Shown: positions 1 to 20,220 of the stretch, in pieces
Numbering within the stretch: position 1 is the stretch's first letter
Layout of the letters: every line of letters starts with the position of its first letter
DNA from: Meloidogyne chitwoodi
Taxonomy: Eukaryota > Nematoda > Chromadorea > Rhabditida > Meloidogynidae
Assembly (NCBI GenBank): GCA_015183035.1
Contig: JACZZP010000026.1
Location: forward strand, 35,879-99,878
Length of the DNA: 64,000 nucleotides
Reading direction: 5' to 3'
Notes under the pieces: model-generated
Seen by the model: only the letters and a program-made list of their open reading frames with translations
What the model was told of the DNA's origin: nothing
The model's database searches: none
Program-made: the position numbers and the translations under genes

Positions 1-2375
1 CCTACTAATTCAAGCAGTACATCAACTACACCAAAAGTGGAAGTCGGTGTACCCTTATCTCAGAACAACATTTCAAATATTCTTGGCATAATTCAATTGC
101 CGACTCCAGGAACATTTACTATAAATTCTACAACTACAAATTCTAGCATCACAACAAATTCAAGCAGTTCAGCTAGTAATTCTTCAACTTCTAGCAGTAT
201 AAATTTAGTAAATAATTCATCAATTCCGAGCAGTACAAACTTAATAAATAATTCATCAACTTCAAGCAGTATCACTGCAGCAACACAAATAAATACAAAT
301 TCTACTAATACCTCCTTAATTTCGATCAGTACAACCACAACGACTATGATACTACAAAATGCTGTTACAATTCCTTCAACAAATTCGAGCAGTACAACAG
401 TAATACCACAAATAACTTCAAATTCTGTATCTAATTCTTCAACAAATTCAAGCAGTACATCTTCATCAACTTCGAACAGTACAAATTTAGTAAATATTTC
501 CTCAACTTCAAACAGTACAAACGTCCCTACAACATCGCCTGTTTTAATAAATTCAACAAATACAGTAATTTCAATGTTTTCGAATACAACGTTGAATATT
601 CCAGTTACCACTACTTTGCAAACACCAATGTTGATTGGAATTCCAATTCTATCTCCTAGTAACAATTCAAACATTTGGAGTATAATTCAGGCATCAACTG
701 CAGGAACTGTATCCTCAAATTCCACCAATACATCATCTATAGCCGTTCCCACATCAACAATTGGTACAACAAATTCAAGCAGTACAACTACTGCTTCAAG
801 TCCTTTAACAAATTTAAATAGTACCTCTACAGTAATCCTAACAACAGTACTACCAGTTACAAGTTCAACCACAAATTCAAGCAGTATATTTTCTGCAACT
901 AACCAAAATTCTGTTTTAAATGCTTCCACAACTTTGAATAGTATATTATCCTCAACTACAGCAATTTCTTCCACAAATTTAACAACTATAACAAATACAA
1001 TTACTCGGGCAATCGGCATTCCAACACCTCCTAGTAACTATTTAAATATTTGGGGCATAATGCAAATTCCAACAACTCCTCCATCAAATACCTCTATTTC
1101 AAATTCGTCCACGAATTCGAATAATACGACAGTTTCAACTATATTGCTGCCAACAAGCTCAACAACAAATTCGAGCAGTATAGTTGCTCCAATTACATTA
1201 ATGCCTGTCTTAGTGAATACAACGTCGTCTATAAGTCCAAACAGTACAGCAACTACAGTTATGCCTACAACAATCATGACTGTCACAAGTTCAACCTCAA
1301 ATTCAAGCAGTACAACAGCTGCAACAAATATAATACCAACGACAATGCTTTCAATTACAAGTACACCAAATTCAAGCAGTACAGCTGCTTTAACTACAAT
1401 GATACCTACAACAATTATGTCTGTAACAAGTTCACCAACTTCAAGCAGTACATCTGCTTCAACAAATACAATACCAATGACAATGCCCCCAATGACGAGT
1501 ACATCAACTTCAAGAAGTACAACAACTGCAAGTATACCTACAACAAATATGTCAGTAATAATTTCATCATCAAATTCAAGCAGTATGACTACTCAATTAT
1601 CCACATCTACTGTTATTTCAACAAATTTGAACAGTACACAACGCCTACTACTACTACCGTTTCTTCTGTTATTCCCGATAATTCACAATTTCCAAACGAA
1701 ATTAATGGAATTTCTCAAATTCTGAATCAAAATTCTGATTCTCTCTATCAAGAAGGTTTGACATTTTTAATCAAATATTTATTATTAATTGCTTTTAAGC
1801 AATGCGTCAAATTAATATTCAACTTCAACTCAACAATCAGTCTAATTCTATCACAACAGGTATTTATTTAAACTCAACTTCCAGTCACTTTTCAATTTTT
1901 AGTAAAAAGTCCAACAACAAATTCAAGCAGTACATCTCCAGCAACTTCTGTTCTACTGTTGTCAACAACGATTTTAGAAACTTCTCCAAATATTACATTA
2001 TTTACTACTCCACCATCTACAAAGTCTTCATCAAATTCGAGCAGTACAACACGTTCAACTACAGTAGCATCATTAACAAATTCAAGCAGTACAAGTTCTA
2101 ACAATACTTCTTCACCCCTATTAACAACAATATCATCAAGAAATACGCCCTCAATTTCAAGCAGTACATCTACTGCTATTACTGTTTCCACAAATTCAAG
2201 CAGTACAACAGGAAATTCTTCACCAATAATTTCAAATGATTTAGAACTTGTTATTTTAAGATTTATTGGCAGTGGAAGAATAATATTTAATTTAAATTCA
2301 ACAAATTTAGGGAATAATGGAACAACACAAAACAATGGGACAACCTTAGCAGTACTTAACCCAATATATAAATAA
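1..2375 (+). CDS. Ser/Thr/Asn-rich mucin-like protein, 5' partial
   Basis: Open from the window edge, so the start is missing. Exons I read: 1-1755, 1800-1859 and 1903-2375, with phase-1 GT..AG junctions; the TAA is at 2373-2375. The product is almost entirely Ser, Thr and Asn with many NSSST units (DNA unit AATTCAAGCAGTACA). A less repetitive segment of the type 'N..NI..IIQ' recurs about three times (near 85, 660 and 1045), pointing to long internal repeats. Such composition fits an O- and N-glycosylated secreted or surface protein, but no catalytic domain is visible. Near 1634-1642 the reading frame must shift: the simple frame becomes Leu/Phe-rich and stops at 1725, while the shifted frame continues with Thr/Ser-rich sequence and splices cleanly into the next exons. 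No family assigned. Confidence 0.6.
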
Positions 2376-2414
2376 ATTAAAAAATAATAATTTTATTTTG
2401 TATAAAAAATTTAA

Positions 2415-4073
2415 TTAATTTCTATTATTACAAATATCGATGCCTTCCATTCGTATAGTACTAACTTTTTGTACATTTATTTTTATTGGTACTACTGTAT
2501 TTGACCCATTTGATTTTTTACATAATAAAGCTGCAATACAAGGGAATCGTTGGACAAAGGCTTTTCTATATTCATGACTGAAAATTATTTATTATTTAAC
2601 ATTTGAAATTAAATATTTTGAAATTAAATATTTTGAAATTTTTAACATTTTTAAATTTTAAAAAATTTTAACATTTTGAAATTTTTAACATAATAAAAAT
2701 TACCTAAAAATATAAAGTGCCGGAGCATCCAATCCCAAAGCTATATATAAAGGAAAAGCAGCAATATTTCTCAACAGCCAAGCAGAAATACTATCCATAT
2801 TTAAATAACTCATAACAACTTGCAATGTTTGATTAACTAACCAACCAAATAATTGTAAAATCATTATAACAAAGACTGCTTTGAATATTTGTTTTATTGT
2901 TCTGTTATATTGTTGATCTTTTTTTGAAATAATTAATTAATTTTTTAAAAATTAAAAAAATACCTGGATTTATTTTAATTTTAAGAATTACTCCAACAAA
3001 TATATAAAGTAGTGGAGTACCCAAATTAAGAAATAAACTTGGAGTTATATATGATTGTAGACCTACATCTGTTGCAAGACATATTACTAGACTAAAAGAA
3101 AGAGAGGAAATTTTTTAAATTTTTAAAATATTTTTTTACCGATTTGGAGTTTCTATAACAGTAAAGACCTTTTGGACCATACAAACCAATGAAAATAAAT
3201 AACAGAGCAATAAATAACAAATTAATACAAAAGAACTACTCGAGCAAGTATTGCAATAACTTTAAATAAATTAATAAATGTTAATTTAATTAATTTAAAA
3301 AAAATACAAAATTGGAAAAGCAACAGCAATTAATCTGTCTAATCCAATTGTTAAACAAAGCATTATTTGTGAATAAAATGCAAGTAGAGGTAAATATTGA
3401 AATATTAGACAATATTTGTATGTTATAAAATTGATTCTAGAGGCAAGGATAATTAATGGTGGTATTGTTCCAAAAAGGAAAATTATCTGGAAAATAATGG
3501 AAATTTTTGAAAATTTTTAAAAATTTTTTAGAAATTTTTTTTGAACTAATTTTTCAAATAACAATTCCACTTACAGTATTTAACGAATTTAAAGCAATAA
3601 GTAAATTACAATTTCCAAACATTTTGTGTTTAAAAGTAATCCAAATTAGTGATAAACATGAAATAAATGCCAAAAAGGCTAAAAATGCTTTAACAGCAAT
3701 AACTAGCAAAAAGTAATTCAAAACACTAATATTTTTATTAATTGACTTGTAAAACTGAAAAACAAATAAATTTTGTATTTTTGTTTAAATAATATTTTTG
3801 TGTTTTTTCTATAGTAAAAGGGCTGTTCGTAATTTAGGGTACATGTGAGGAATAGAGGAAAAGGAAAGTACAGTAATTGGAATCGAACCAACAACCTCTC
3901 CTCTATCGTTGCCTCGCAAGTCCGACGCTCTACCCACTACACCACACCACAACTTGAAATGAAAAGACAATTAAATAGAGATAAACTCTACATTTATTAA
4001 TAAAAAAAAATAAAAAACAAACTTCATCTTCATTAGAACCATTTTCTGCTATTTGAGTAATATTATTATTCAT
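2415..4073 (-). CDS. Nematode chemoreceptor, Srsx-like 7TM GPCR
   Basis: Seven exons read on the minus strand: 4073-4021, 3754-3575, 3486-3309, 3259-3140, 3091-2964, 2917-2704 and 2577-2415. All junctions keep frame. The protein starts MNNNITQIAENGS, then alternates hydrophobic helices with short loops. Diagnostic pieces are GNCNLLIALNSLNT in the first loop/TM2 region and a modified DRY-like box GLDRLIAVAFP after TM3, as in nematode Srsx and related receptors. TM6/7 are followed by a Cys-bearing tail ending ICNNRN. It probably sits in the plasma membrane of sensory neurons. The first intron (about 4020-3755) contains a tRNA-like segment. The Srsx assignment rests on motif recall; another serpentine family is possible. 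Confidence 0.8.
3868..3957 (-). other. tRNA-like segment inside an Srsx intron
   Basis: On the minus strand an A-box-like GGTGTAGTGGGTAGAGC is followed about 45 bases later by a B-box-like GGTTCGATTCC. The T arm can pair, but the anticodon arm is poor and the variable region long. I cannot assign an isotype with confidence. It could be a degenerate tRNA, a tRNA-derived SINE head or a functional tRNA of unusual shape. Confidence 0.45.
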
Positions 4074-4871
4074 TTTTAATTTTTTAAAAAATATAAAAAT
4101 GTTTAATTTATTTAAAAAGAAAATAAATTGCCAGTATTATTTTATATAATTAATTTTTGTAAAAATAATGAAGGGGTATATATATATTTCCGTAAGATTT
4201 TCTGAGTAAATTAATTTAATAAATAATTTTGTTTTCGTTTTTTTAAATAAAAAAATAATATTATTATTTTTTCAAATAAAATTGTCATTTTCTTAAAAAC
4301 ACCCACTTTTATTTAATTAAATTTAATTAAATTAAACTTTAAAAAAAAAGTTTAAGTAAAAAAAATAAATTAATTAATTTATTAAAAATTAATTTACAAA
4401 AGAATAAAAGAGTTAAACATTTAAATATGTTCTTTTCACGTTAAATATAATTATATTTATTTATTTATTAATATTAAATAATTTTTAATTGAGTAAAACT
4501 GAGAGGAAATGCTAAGCAGAACACCTGTTAATTTATTTAATTATTTATTAGAAAATATATATTCTTAAAAAAGAAAAATAAAAAATTTTATTTTAATTGT
4601 AAATATACCTAACCTTTAATTTTGGTAAAAAAAATTAATTAATTAAAAGTTTTGTAGAATAAATATTATTTTTTATTAATAAAGGGTGTGGGTTGTAGAA
4701 ATGTTTTTTTTAATTATTTTTGCAAAAATAAAATAAAAATTAATTTAAAAAAATAAAATAATAATTTAAATAAATAATTTATTTGCAATGTGAACTATTT
4801 TCTAAACTTGTCAGAATTAATTCTTTTTGATTTTCTAAAAATTAAATAAATTAAATATTAATTTATTTTAT

Positions 4872-7800
4872 TTATATTTTACCATCATTTATTCCACATT
4901 TATTACATGTATAGGCACAAACAATTTCTATTAATTTTTGTAATTTTATTAAATTATTTAATTGACCTTAAATTTAATTAATTTATTTATTTTTTAATTT
5001 TTACCTTCACAACTCCCCAATTTTGACCATCCCCCAAATTGATCAAAGTGTAATCTTAATCCTTTTAATTCATATTTATCTGAAGAAAATTCATTTGCAC
5101 AATAACCAGAAAGACGTTGACAAAATGGTAACATATCTGCACAGTACGGTGTTCCTTAAATTTTTTAAAAATGTCAAAAATGTCGAAAATTTAAAAATGT
5201 CAGAAATGTCAAAAATTTAAAAATGTCAGAAATGTCAAAAATTTCAAAATGTCAAAAATTAATTTAAATCGAATAATAAAATTATTAAAACTAACCATTA
5301 GATTTTGTTTTAGTTCCCCCAAATAATTTAGTAGATGAAAGCAAAGGTAATGCCCTCCTTCCAATACCAAAATATTCTATAATATTTTGTTTAGCTAACT
5401 AAAATTAATTTAATTAAATAAATTAATTAAATTAACCTTTTTTGTGCTTAATTCAATTAATTCATTTTTTGTTAAATTTCTAATAATTAAATTATTTTCT
5501 TCAGAATTTATTGATCTTTTTGGTCTTTTTTTAAATTAATTAATTAATTTAAAAAATATTTTAATTTAAATTACCCAACAAATTCATTTTCTCTTGCACA
5601 CTTTACAAATTGCCCACTTTCCCTTTGAATAATTTTATTAAATGAAATTTCTTCAGAACCATCTACGCAGGCTAAAAAGTAATTTTATTTTTTTATTAAA
5701 TTTAAAAATATTTAAATTTAATAAAAATAAAAAATTTTAATTTTTTAAAATAATAAAAATAGTCTTTTCATTAAATCCAACTTACAGCTTTTTTAAATGA
5801 ACGATTAATCATAATGATTTTAAAAAGCTGCTAGTTGGATTAAAATAAAATAATTTATAACTTATTTTTAAAATTAATTTTCTTCCAAAATTAATTTTTA
5901 AAAAAACCAAAAAAAATTAAAAAAAATTTAAAATAATTTTATTAATTTTACCAAAAGCATTAATTTCACTATTTGCAATACTCCCATCACTGTTAAATGC
6001 CCAAGAACACCTTTTCATTGTATTCTCATCTCTCCATATCTGCATAAATCTTTTAAAACGTCCATCAGGTAAATCACAACCAACTTGATTAATTTTAAAA
6101 AATTAAAAAAAATTTTTAATTTTTACCTAAATTATTAAATTTTGTAAAATTATCATTTTCAACGCAAAGTACAGGCATAATTCCGTCTATGTATTTTACA
6201 TCCCCAACTAAAGTTAATTCTTCTCCTTGAATAAAACAACCTAAATAAATTAATAATATTAAAAATTAATATTTTTGTAAAAAAATTAAAATTTAAAAAA
6301 TCCGCAAATTTTGTCCGCAAAAATATTTTTGCGGACAAAATTTGCGGATTTTTTAAATTTTAATTTTTTTACAAAAATATTAATTTTTATTAATTTAATT
6401 ATTAACCTTGTTTAATTATTTGTCCATGACTACAAATATAAAATGACCGTTTAGACAAACTTTCAAAAGTCGTTCCATGTTTATATATTTTGCCTTCAAA
6501 TTCACAATCTATGTCTTTAAAATTAAAATATTAATTAATTAATTTAATTAAAAATAATTAACAATTAGAAGTAACATTAATTAATCTACAGCCTTCTTTA
6601 AAACGACGACATTGAGTCCATTGCCCTGCAACATTTGCATATCTTGAAATTACTACTTCTTGACCTGTTGTGGCTACACAACCTATTTATTTATTTATTT
6701 ATTTTTAAATATTTTATGTTTTTTAAACTTAAAAATATTAAAAAGAAAATTAAAATTTATTTAATTATTTTTTTAAATTAAAATTAAATAAATTCCTTTA
6801 ATTTAAATCTTTTAAAAATCATAACTCAGTTTAAAGTTTACCTAAAAATCTAAAATTTTGTAAATAAATTTAAACAACGATTATCTAATTTATTACAAAT
6901 TTTTATAATTTTAAATTAAATATTATTAAAGTTATGCTTAAAAAACTAAGAGTAACTCCTTCCTTATGTGCTCTCCCTTACCCTTTTAAATTTCTCTCTA
7001 TTTTTAAAAATAATTTAAAAAATTAACCACCCGGGTATTTTATTAGTTAAAACATTGTTTTAATTTTATTTAACAAAATAAACCCTCCGGGGTGCTTTAT
7101 TTTTAATTTATTTTATTAAAAAGAGAGAAGGTATTTACTTGTGAATATTTAATTTAAAAAAATTAAAAAAAAACCTGTGCATTTTAATTTAACATTATTT
7201 TCATCTCTTAAACAAGCTACAATTTCTTTTTTTTTGAAGCAACGATCTTATTGTATTTTTAGGAATATCTAGCCACGTAAAATCACCTTCAACTAATTTA
7301 CCTTTATTATTGGGTAATTCACAATTTGACCCTTTTTAAAATTTTTTAAAATTTATTTTAAATTTTTAAAAATTTTCTTACATTCATGGACCACTTTTTT
7401 AGCTAAATATTCATTTCCAACGCATTCCACAAAAGAAAATAATTTTTTTTCAGAATTTTCAGGTGTTTGTTGATTAAAATATTCTCCTATTTTTACTAAT
7501 TTTCCTTCATTATCAATGCAATCTTTAAATAAAAATTTTTTTTTAAATTTTTAAAAATTCATACGTGTTATTTTTAAAGAAATTCCATTAGGTAAATCAT
7601 TTACACATTCATAACGAAAATGTTGGGTAATGTGGGCAACACCTGGACGAATTACTGTACCTTCTGTTTTGTTTGAAGGAACACAACCTTTGGGGAAATT
7701 TAAAGATATTAATTGTTATTTTTATTTAATTATTGGTATTTTGAAATTTTGAAAAAAAATTAATTTTTTAAAATTTCAAAAATTTTAAAAAATTTGAAAT

Positions 7801-8164
7801 TTTTGAAAATTTTCAAAAATTTTAAAAATAATCAAAAATATTATTTATTAAATAAAAATAATTTTATAAACATACCAACAGGTTTACCAATTAAATAATT
7901 ATTATAATTAAATAAATTAATTCCATTTTCAAAGCTAACATCTTCTCTTTCAGGTATTACTGTAGTAGAAGTAATTAATTCATTAAAACATTCATATTGA
8001 ATTAAATTTAAAATAAATTTATCACCAATATTTTTACATTTATTATTATTGTTTAAATTAATTAAATTTGAATTATTTGTAGTTTTTATTAAATTAATTA
8101 ATTTAATAAAAATAAATAAAAATTTTAAAATTAAATAATTTTTGAAAAAATTATTTTTTAGCAT
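4872..8164 (-). CDS. Secreted Cys-rich repeat protein with C-terminal ShKT-like domain
   Basis: About thirteen exons. Exon 1 (8164-7876) encodes a hydrophobic leader (MLKNNFFKNYLILKFLFIF). Exons 2-9 (7687-7565, 7522-7382, 7331-7175, 6682-6563, 6514-6407, 6240-6127, 6083-5952 and 5671-5575) each encode one unit of about 40 residues, opening with GC or DC after a mostly phase-1 intron and carrying a second Cys about 25-35 residues on (GCVPSN..YEC, HCIDNEGK..VEC, GCDLPDGR..KRC). This exon-per-repeat pattern resembles the fibronectin-I-like repeats of nematode MIG-18-type proteins. Exons near 5524-5438 and 5398-5297 form a linker. The last two (5154-5006 and 4972-4872) contain CADMLPFC, GYC, then CAYTCNKCG, the Cys spacing of a ShKT domain with a long insert. 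Likely extracellular. A nine-base A run in exon 4 (7227-7235) breaks the frame. Function unknown. Confidence 0.65.
5768..5850. mobile_element. Short hairpin MITE-like element, family A copy 1
   Basis: Inverted ends AATCCAACTTACAGC..TTTAAA and TTTAAAAAGCTGCTAGTTGGATT flank an AT-rich centre, inside an intron of the secreted Cys-rich gene. Two related copies lie in the neighbouring kinase gene (9008-9069 and 9361-9422). No coding capacity. Confidence 0.55.
6260..6389. repeat. Perfect 130-bp palindrome with no spacer
   Basis: Base by base, 6260-6324 is the exact reverse complement of 6325-6389. The core is GTCCGCAAAAATATTTTTGC with a second TCCGCAAATTTT block outside it. It lies in an intron of the secreted Cys-rich gene. 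It could extrude as a cruciform or fold as an RNA hairpin, and looks like a foldback or MITE insertion. A related half-motif (TCCGCAAAAAAAGTCCGC) occurs near 45099-45118. Confidence 0.95.
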
Positions 8165-8504
8165 TTTTTATTATTCAACTAAGAGAGTAAAAAAATTAAT
8201 TTATTTATTTTAATAAATTTATTAAAGACTAAAAAACATTAAAAAATAAATTATTTAATTTATTTTTATATATACATTTTTTTATTAATTTTTTTCTTTC
8301 CTTAATTGCCTTCTTACAAGGTTACAATAAAACTGTTCTTTTTTAAAAGAAATAAATATATTAAAAATTATTTAAGCATTTTTATTGTTTTTTTAATCTC
8401 TTCAAGTTTATTATATCCTTTTCTTTTTTATTAAAAAATTAATTTTTTATTTTTTTTTCATTTGCACTTTTGATTTTTATGGGAAGTTCTTTTTCGATTA
8501 AATT

Positions 8505-8608
8505 GGGAGAGCGTGTTGATCTTTTTTATTTGTTTCGATCATTTGGGTTGGCATTTATCCCTTTACATTTTTATAAAGAAATAGCCAACCCCTTTTTTTA
8601 TTGATTTA
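8505..8608. repeat. Dispersed ~100-bp repeat, copy 1
   Basis: About 100 bases here closely match 28525-28630: both carry GTTGATCTTTTTTATT, then TTTCGATCATTTGG, then ATTTTTATAAAGAAATAGCC. Within this copy GGGTTGGC pairs with GCCAACCC to make a hairpin. Both copies lie upstream of minus-strand genes. It may be a mobile-element remnant or a structured noncoding element. Confidence 0.6.
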
Positions 8609-8677
8609 TTTTCTTTTTAAAATAAATATAATTAATTAATTAAATATATTGCTTTTTTAAAAAATACATAAATTTAA

Positions 8678-16397
<7,720 letters not shown>

Positions 16398-16479
16398 TTT
16401 TTTTTCTAAAAAAATAAATATTAAATTTAAAAAAATGAAAAAATGAATTCCCGACGATATAAATGATTGGAATTCCAAA

Positions 16480-18700
16480 TTTCAAAAATTCGGGAATTAA
16501 TTTTTTGTTTCTCAAATACACTCAATTTTTAGGGGGATTTGGGTAAAACTTTCTTTTAATATTCCCTTGAGTAAAAATAAAATAAATTTAGGACTCTTTT
16601 GGTCTCTCAAAGAGAATAAAGTGATTACCTAAACTTTAATATGAGAGAAATAAATTAAATTTAAATTTTTGATTTTTTAATAAATTAATTAAATTGTTTT
16701 AAAAATTCACTAAAATTAAATTAAAAAATATTTTTAAAAAATTAAAAAATTTGGCTTATAAATTACTCAAGAAAATTATTAAAATAAATAAATAAATAAA
16801 TTTGACAGAAGTTTTGTGTATTAAAAAATGCAAAAATAAAAAAATAATTAAAGAAAAAAAGTGAAGATGAGTGTTGGGGAAGAAAATTGCGCGTTAACGG
16901 GAAGTTTGTTTAGTTATATTACTGGTTTATATTTGTAAAATTGAAAGAGAGAGAGAGAATGTTTGGAGAGGAAAGAGGGAAAATGTTGGTATTTCATAGA
17001 CGTAATTTTTGTTTTTTATTTGTTTGTGTTTTTTGGTTATTCTGTTTTTTATTGGTTTTTAAATTGTATTTTTCGATGTTTTTAGTTTTTGTTTCTGATA
17101 TGTGTTTTTGTTATTTATTTGTTTTGGTTATTCTGTTATGTTTTTCAAGGTTTTTAGTTTCTGTTCTGATATTTGTTTTTATGTTTTTGTTTCTTGTTTT
17201 TGATATGTGTTTTTGTTATTTATTTGTTTGTGTTTTTAATTGTTTGTTTTTGTTATTTATTTGTTTTCTAAAAAATTCCAAACAATTATCCTTTTAAAAA
17301 CCTTTAAAACATTTAATTTTAAAAAACAAATATTCTATAACTATATAAATCTATTTTATCGCTCAATACATTAAAAAATGTCAATTTAACAAAATATCTC
17401 GCCTTTTACCTTTTTTACAAAAATATTTAACGGTATGAAGGACAAAAACGGGGGAAAATTAAATAATGGGGGAACGTTACTTTTATATATTTTTACAACG
17501 GCAAGAGTTAGTTAGTGGAACAGCTCTACGAGAATGAAGCTTTTTAAGCGAAATAAAAAGGAGAGATGATTAAAAAACGATTTGTGGTATTTTTGATATG
17601 ATCAATTACTTTTATATAATAAATTAAGAATATATATCCTTTTTTAATATTTATATTTTGGTTGGAATTAATTTAAAAGTTTTAAGTCAAAAATACGAAA
17701 TTTTGTTTTTTAACTTATTTTAATTAAAAATTTAATTCTTTAAAAAATAAAAAAAAAGGTTTAATTTAATTTAAAAACTTAATATAATTATGACTAAATT
17801 TTAAGTATATTTAACCTTTTATTTGATTAAAAACGGTCACGTCAAAAATTACCCTCAAATAAAAATCACTCATTTCTCTATTACCTATAATCATTTTTTC
17901 TTCTTTATATTTTTTAAATATTTTTTTTTTTAATTCCCAGGTGTGCTTGGCATTTTTTCAATTCTTTTTTCTCTTTTACCAAATTCATTTTCATTAGCTG
18001 GGTCATTTCGACGCAGCTAAAACTGCAATTATTTTTTAAAAAATTTTAGCGCCAAACCGACCCCAACAGTTGACATTTTCTAATTTATTTCTCTTAAAAG
18101 ACTAAATCTCGATTATAGATTTAATTTAAAGCCAATCAATCACAGCTTTTTAACGTCATTTATTTTTGAAGAAAAGAGAAAAAAGATTAAAATTAAAAAA
18201 TAAATGATAATGAAAAAATTAATTTTTAATTTAAAATTAATTTTTCTATTTCTAAACAATTATATAATTTTTCTTTAACAAGAAATTTTTACAACATTAA
18301 AAAAATTTTTTTTAATCAAAACTTTAGTTGAAAGAAAAATTATTTATTTAATTATTTATATAAAAGTGAATTAAAAATAAAATAATATATTGTTTTCTTT
18401 AAGGCAAATATTCCAAGTTTATTAATATTTAAATATTATTGGTAAATGTTTTTAATTGGATTTTATGGATGGAATTGTTTATGGGAATTAGGGCATTCTT
18501 CCAAAAAAATTTTTTATTTAAATTTAAATTTTCTATAAATTTTTCTAGTCATCAATTCTAAAATTTCAAAAATTCAAACATTTTTTTTAAATAAAAAAAT
18601 TTAAAATTTCATGAATTTATACCCAACAATCCCTATCCACATCAAAATCCATTCAAAAATTATAAGAAAAGAAAAACTTCAAAACATGTATTATCATCAA
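16480..18700. other. Non-coding stretch upstream of the kinase gene
   Basis: I find no convincing gene. It holds a short GA run near 16945-16960, a T/G-rich low-complexity block at about 17005-17270 built from TGTTTTTGTTATTTATTTGT-type repeats (the open frame there is a composition artefact), and AT-rich sequence. The kinase promoter is presumably just upstream of 16397. Confidence 0.5.
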
Positions 18701-18814
18701 AAACACTTTTTTCAGCGTAATTGGCATATTTTAAATTCCGCATATTTGGTAATTCCCAAATTTCACGAGTGTACAATTTTGTGGCAGAGGTGAATTTACA
18801 AGTTGTTAAAAAGA

Positions 18815-19730
18815 AAGATTTGTGTCGAACAATAGCTGCACTTCTTTCCAATTTGCTTCAATCTCAGTTCAAACGAGTAAGTGATCCTTTCGGATAGTCG
18901 TTCGAACTGGTAGTTCATATGCTTATTCATTTTTTTAATGCCTTGTATTCAGATGAGTCAGGCTAAAATAAAAATTTTAAGGATATTTCTTTCTATATAG
19001 AAAATTAACTTAACTAAAAAATTTATAATAGAATTTTTATTATTGGTAAACTTTAAGCATTTTACTAACAGCTTTATGTGGAAAAATATACAAAAAAAGT
19101 CAATTTAGAATTTTTATTGACTATCCCAATTTCTAGTATAAAAAAATAAGATAAATGAGAAAATTAAAAATAAGTATTGCCCCAACGTAGCTAAGTCGTA
19201 AAGCGTTTGTTTTTGTGTGAGAGAAGCCTTGCAAGTAATTAACTTGCAGCCAGGCGATTTTTTATTTCTTATTTATATTATAATTTTTTTATTTATTATT
19301 TAAAACTTTATATAAATTATTTTTACCTTAGAAACAATATCTAAAGATGCAGCAATCAATCCACCAAGAGGAATTCCAAGTTTGAGAAATGCCGCACTAG
19401 CTTCACTTATCATTTTTAGTTTTTCTGCCATATCCGTAGAAGTTTCAGCAAGTTTATCAAAACGATCAATAACTTCTTGAATTAGTTCTTCCGCTTAAAA
19501 ATAAAGTTTGGAAAAAATTTTTTATAAAATAATTACGTTCTTTATTTTCATCAATTTCATCTAATTCAATTGATTCTTCATAAGAATTAGCATAATTTAA
19601 TAATAAAATGTGAAAAAGTTTTTTTAATTGAATAAATGTCAATTGTACAAGACAAATATTCTCAATTCTTATTTTTAATATTATTAATAATTTAAAAGCA
19701 ATTTGATCACAAATTAAATTTTAAGAATTT
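18815..19730 (-). CDS. Fragment of an unidentified helical protein
   Basis: Two segments on the minus strand look coding: about 19725-19545, ending YEESIELDEIDENKE, and about 19497-19330, encoding AEELIQEVIDRFDKLAET, then a hydrophobic FLKLGIPLGGLIAASLDIV. A possible last exon near 18873-18815 adds IEANWKEVQLLFDTNLSF and a stop, with matching phase 0. Heptad-like helices followed by a Gly-rich hydrophobic hairpin suggest a membrane-associated helical protein. I see no convincing start codon, and past the stop the same frame continues for about 25 residues, so this may be a decayed or partial gene. Family not recognised. Confidence 0.4.
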
Positions 19731-20220
19731 TTGGTAATGTTTTTTAACAAAAGGTAAAAGAGAATGAATCATTTTAAACTTTAAAATTATGAATTTAGCT
19801 GAGAGGAATGATTAGTTTTATTTTTTCTAAAAATGAGAATAAAATTAAATTCTCATGAAAATTATTAAATATTTTTAATAAAAAAATATTGAAAAAATTA
19901 AGGTAAACCCATAAAATAAATAAATAAATAAAGACGTAACAATTAAATAATTAAAAACAAGTTTATTTTGTTATTCTATACTTTGGCCAAAATTGGAGAA
20001 ATTAAAAAAAATTTTTTAATCATATGAAAAAATAAGCAAAATTAATTAATTAATATTAATTCGCAGAAGAAAGTTTCATTTATCGCCTAATACAAAAATT
20101 AAAAAAATATTAAATTTATAACAGTCATTTATAAATTAGTATGTGAACGTTACCTTTGAAGACTAATTAAAATTTTCCATTATAAAAAAATAAAATTAAA
20201 AAAATAAAAGTTTTATATTT

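Noticed and set aside
93..1286. Three minus-strand open frames rich in Val, Leu and Glu
   Set aside because: Antisense shadows of the NSSST repeats; the composition is the mirror of the plus-strand repeat.
16941..17297. Plus-strand Phe/Val/Leu-rich open frame that looks like membrane segments
   Set aside because: Made of TGTTTTTGTTATTTATTTG low-complexity repeats with no splice or family support.
18718..18884. Plus-strand frame without ATG (FRIFGNSQISRVYNF..)
   Set aside because: Protein-like but short, no start, and overlaps the antisense candidate exon; insufficient evidence for either strand.
19183..19258. Possible tRNA (TAGCTAAGTCGTAAAGCG)
   Set aside because: A-box-like but no B box and no cloverleaf.
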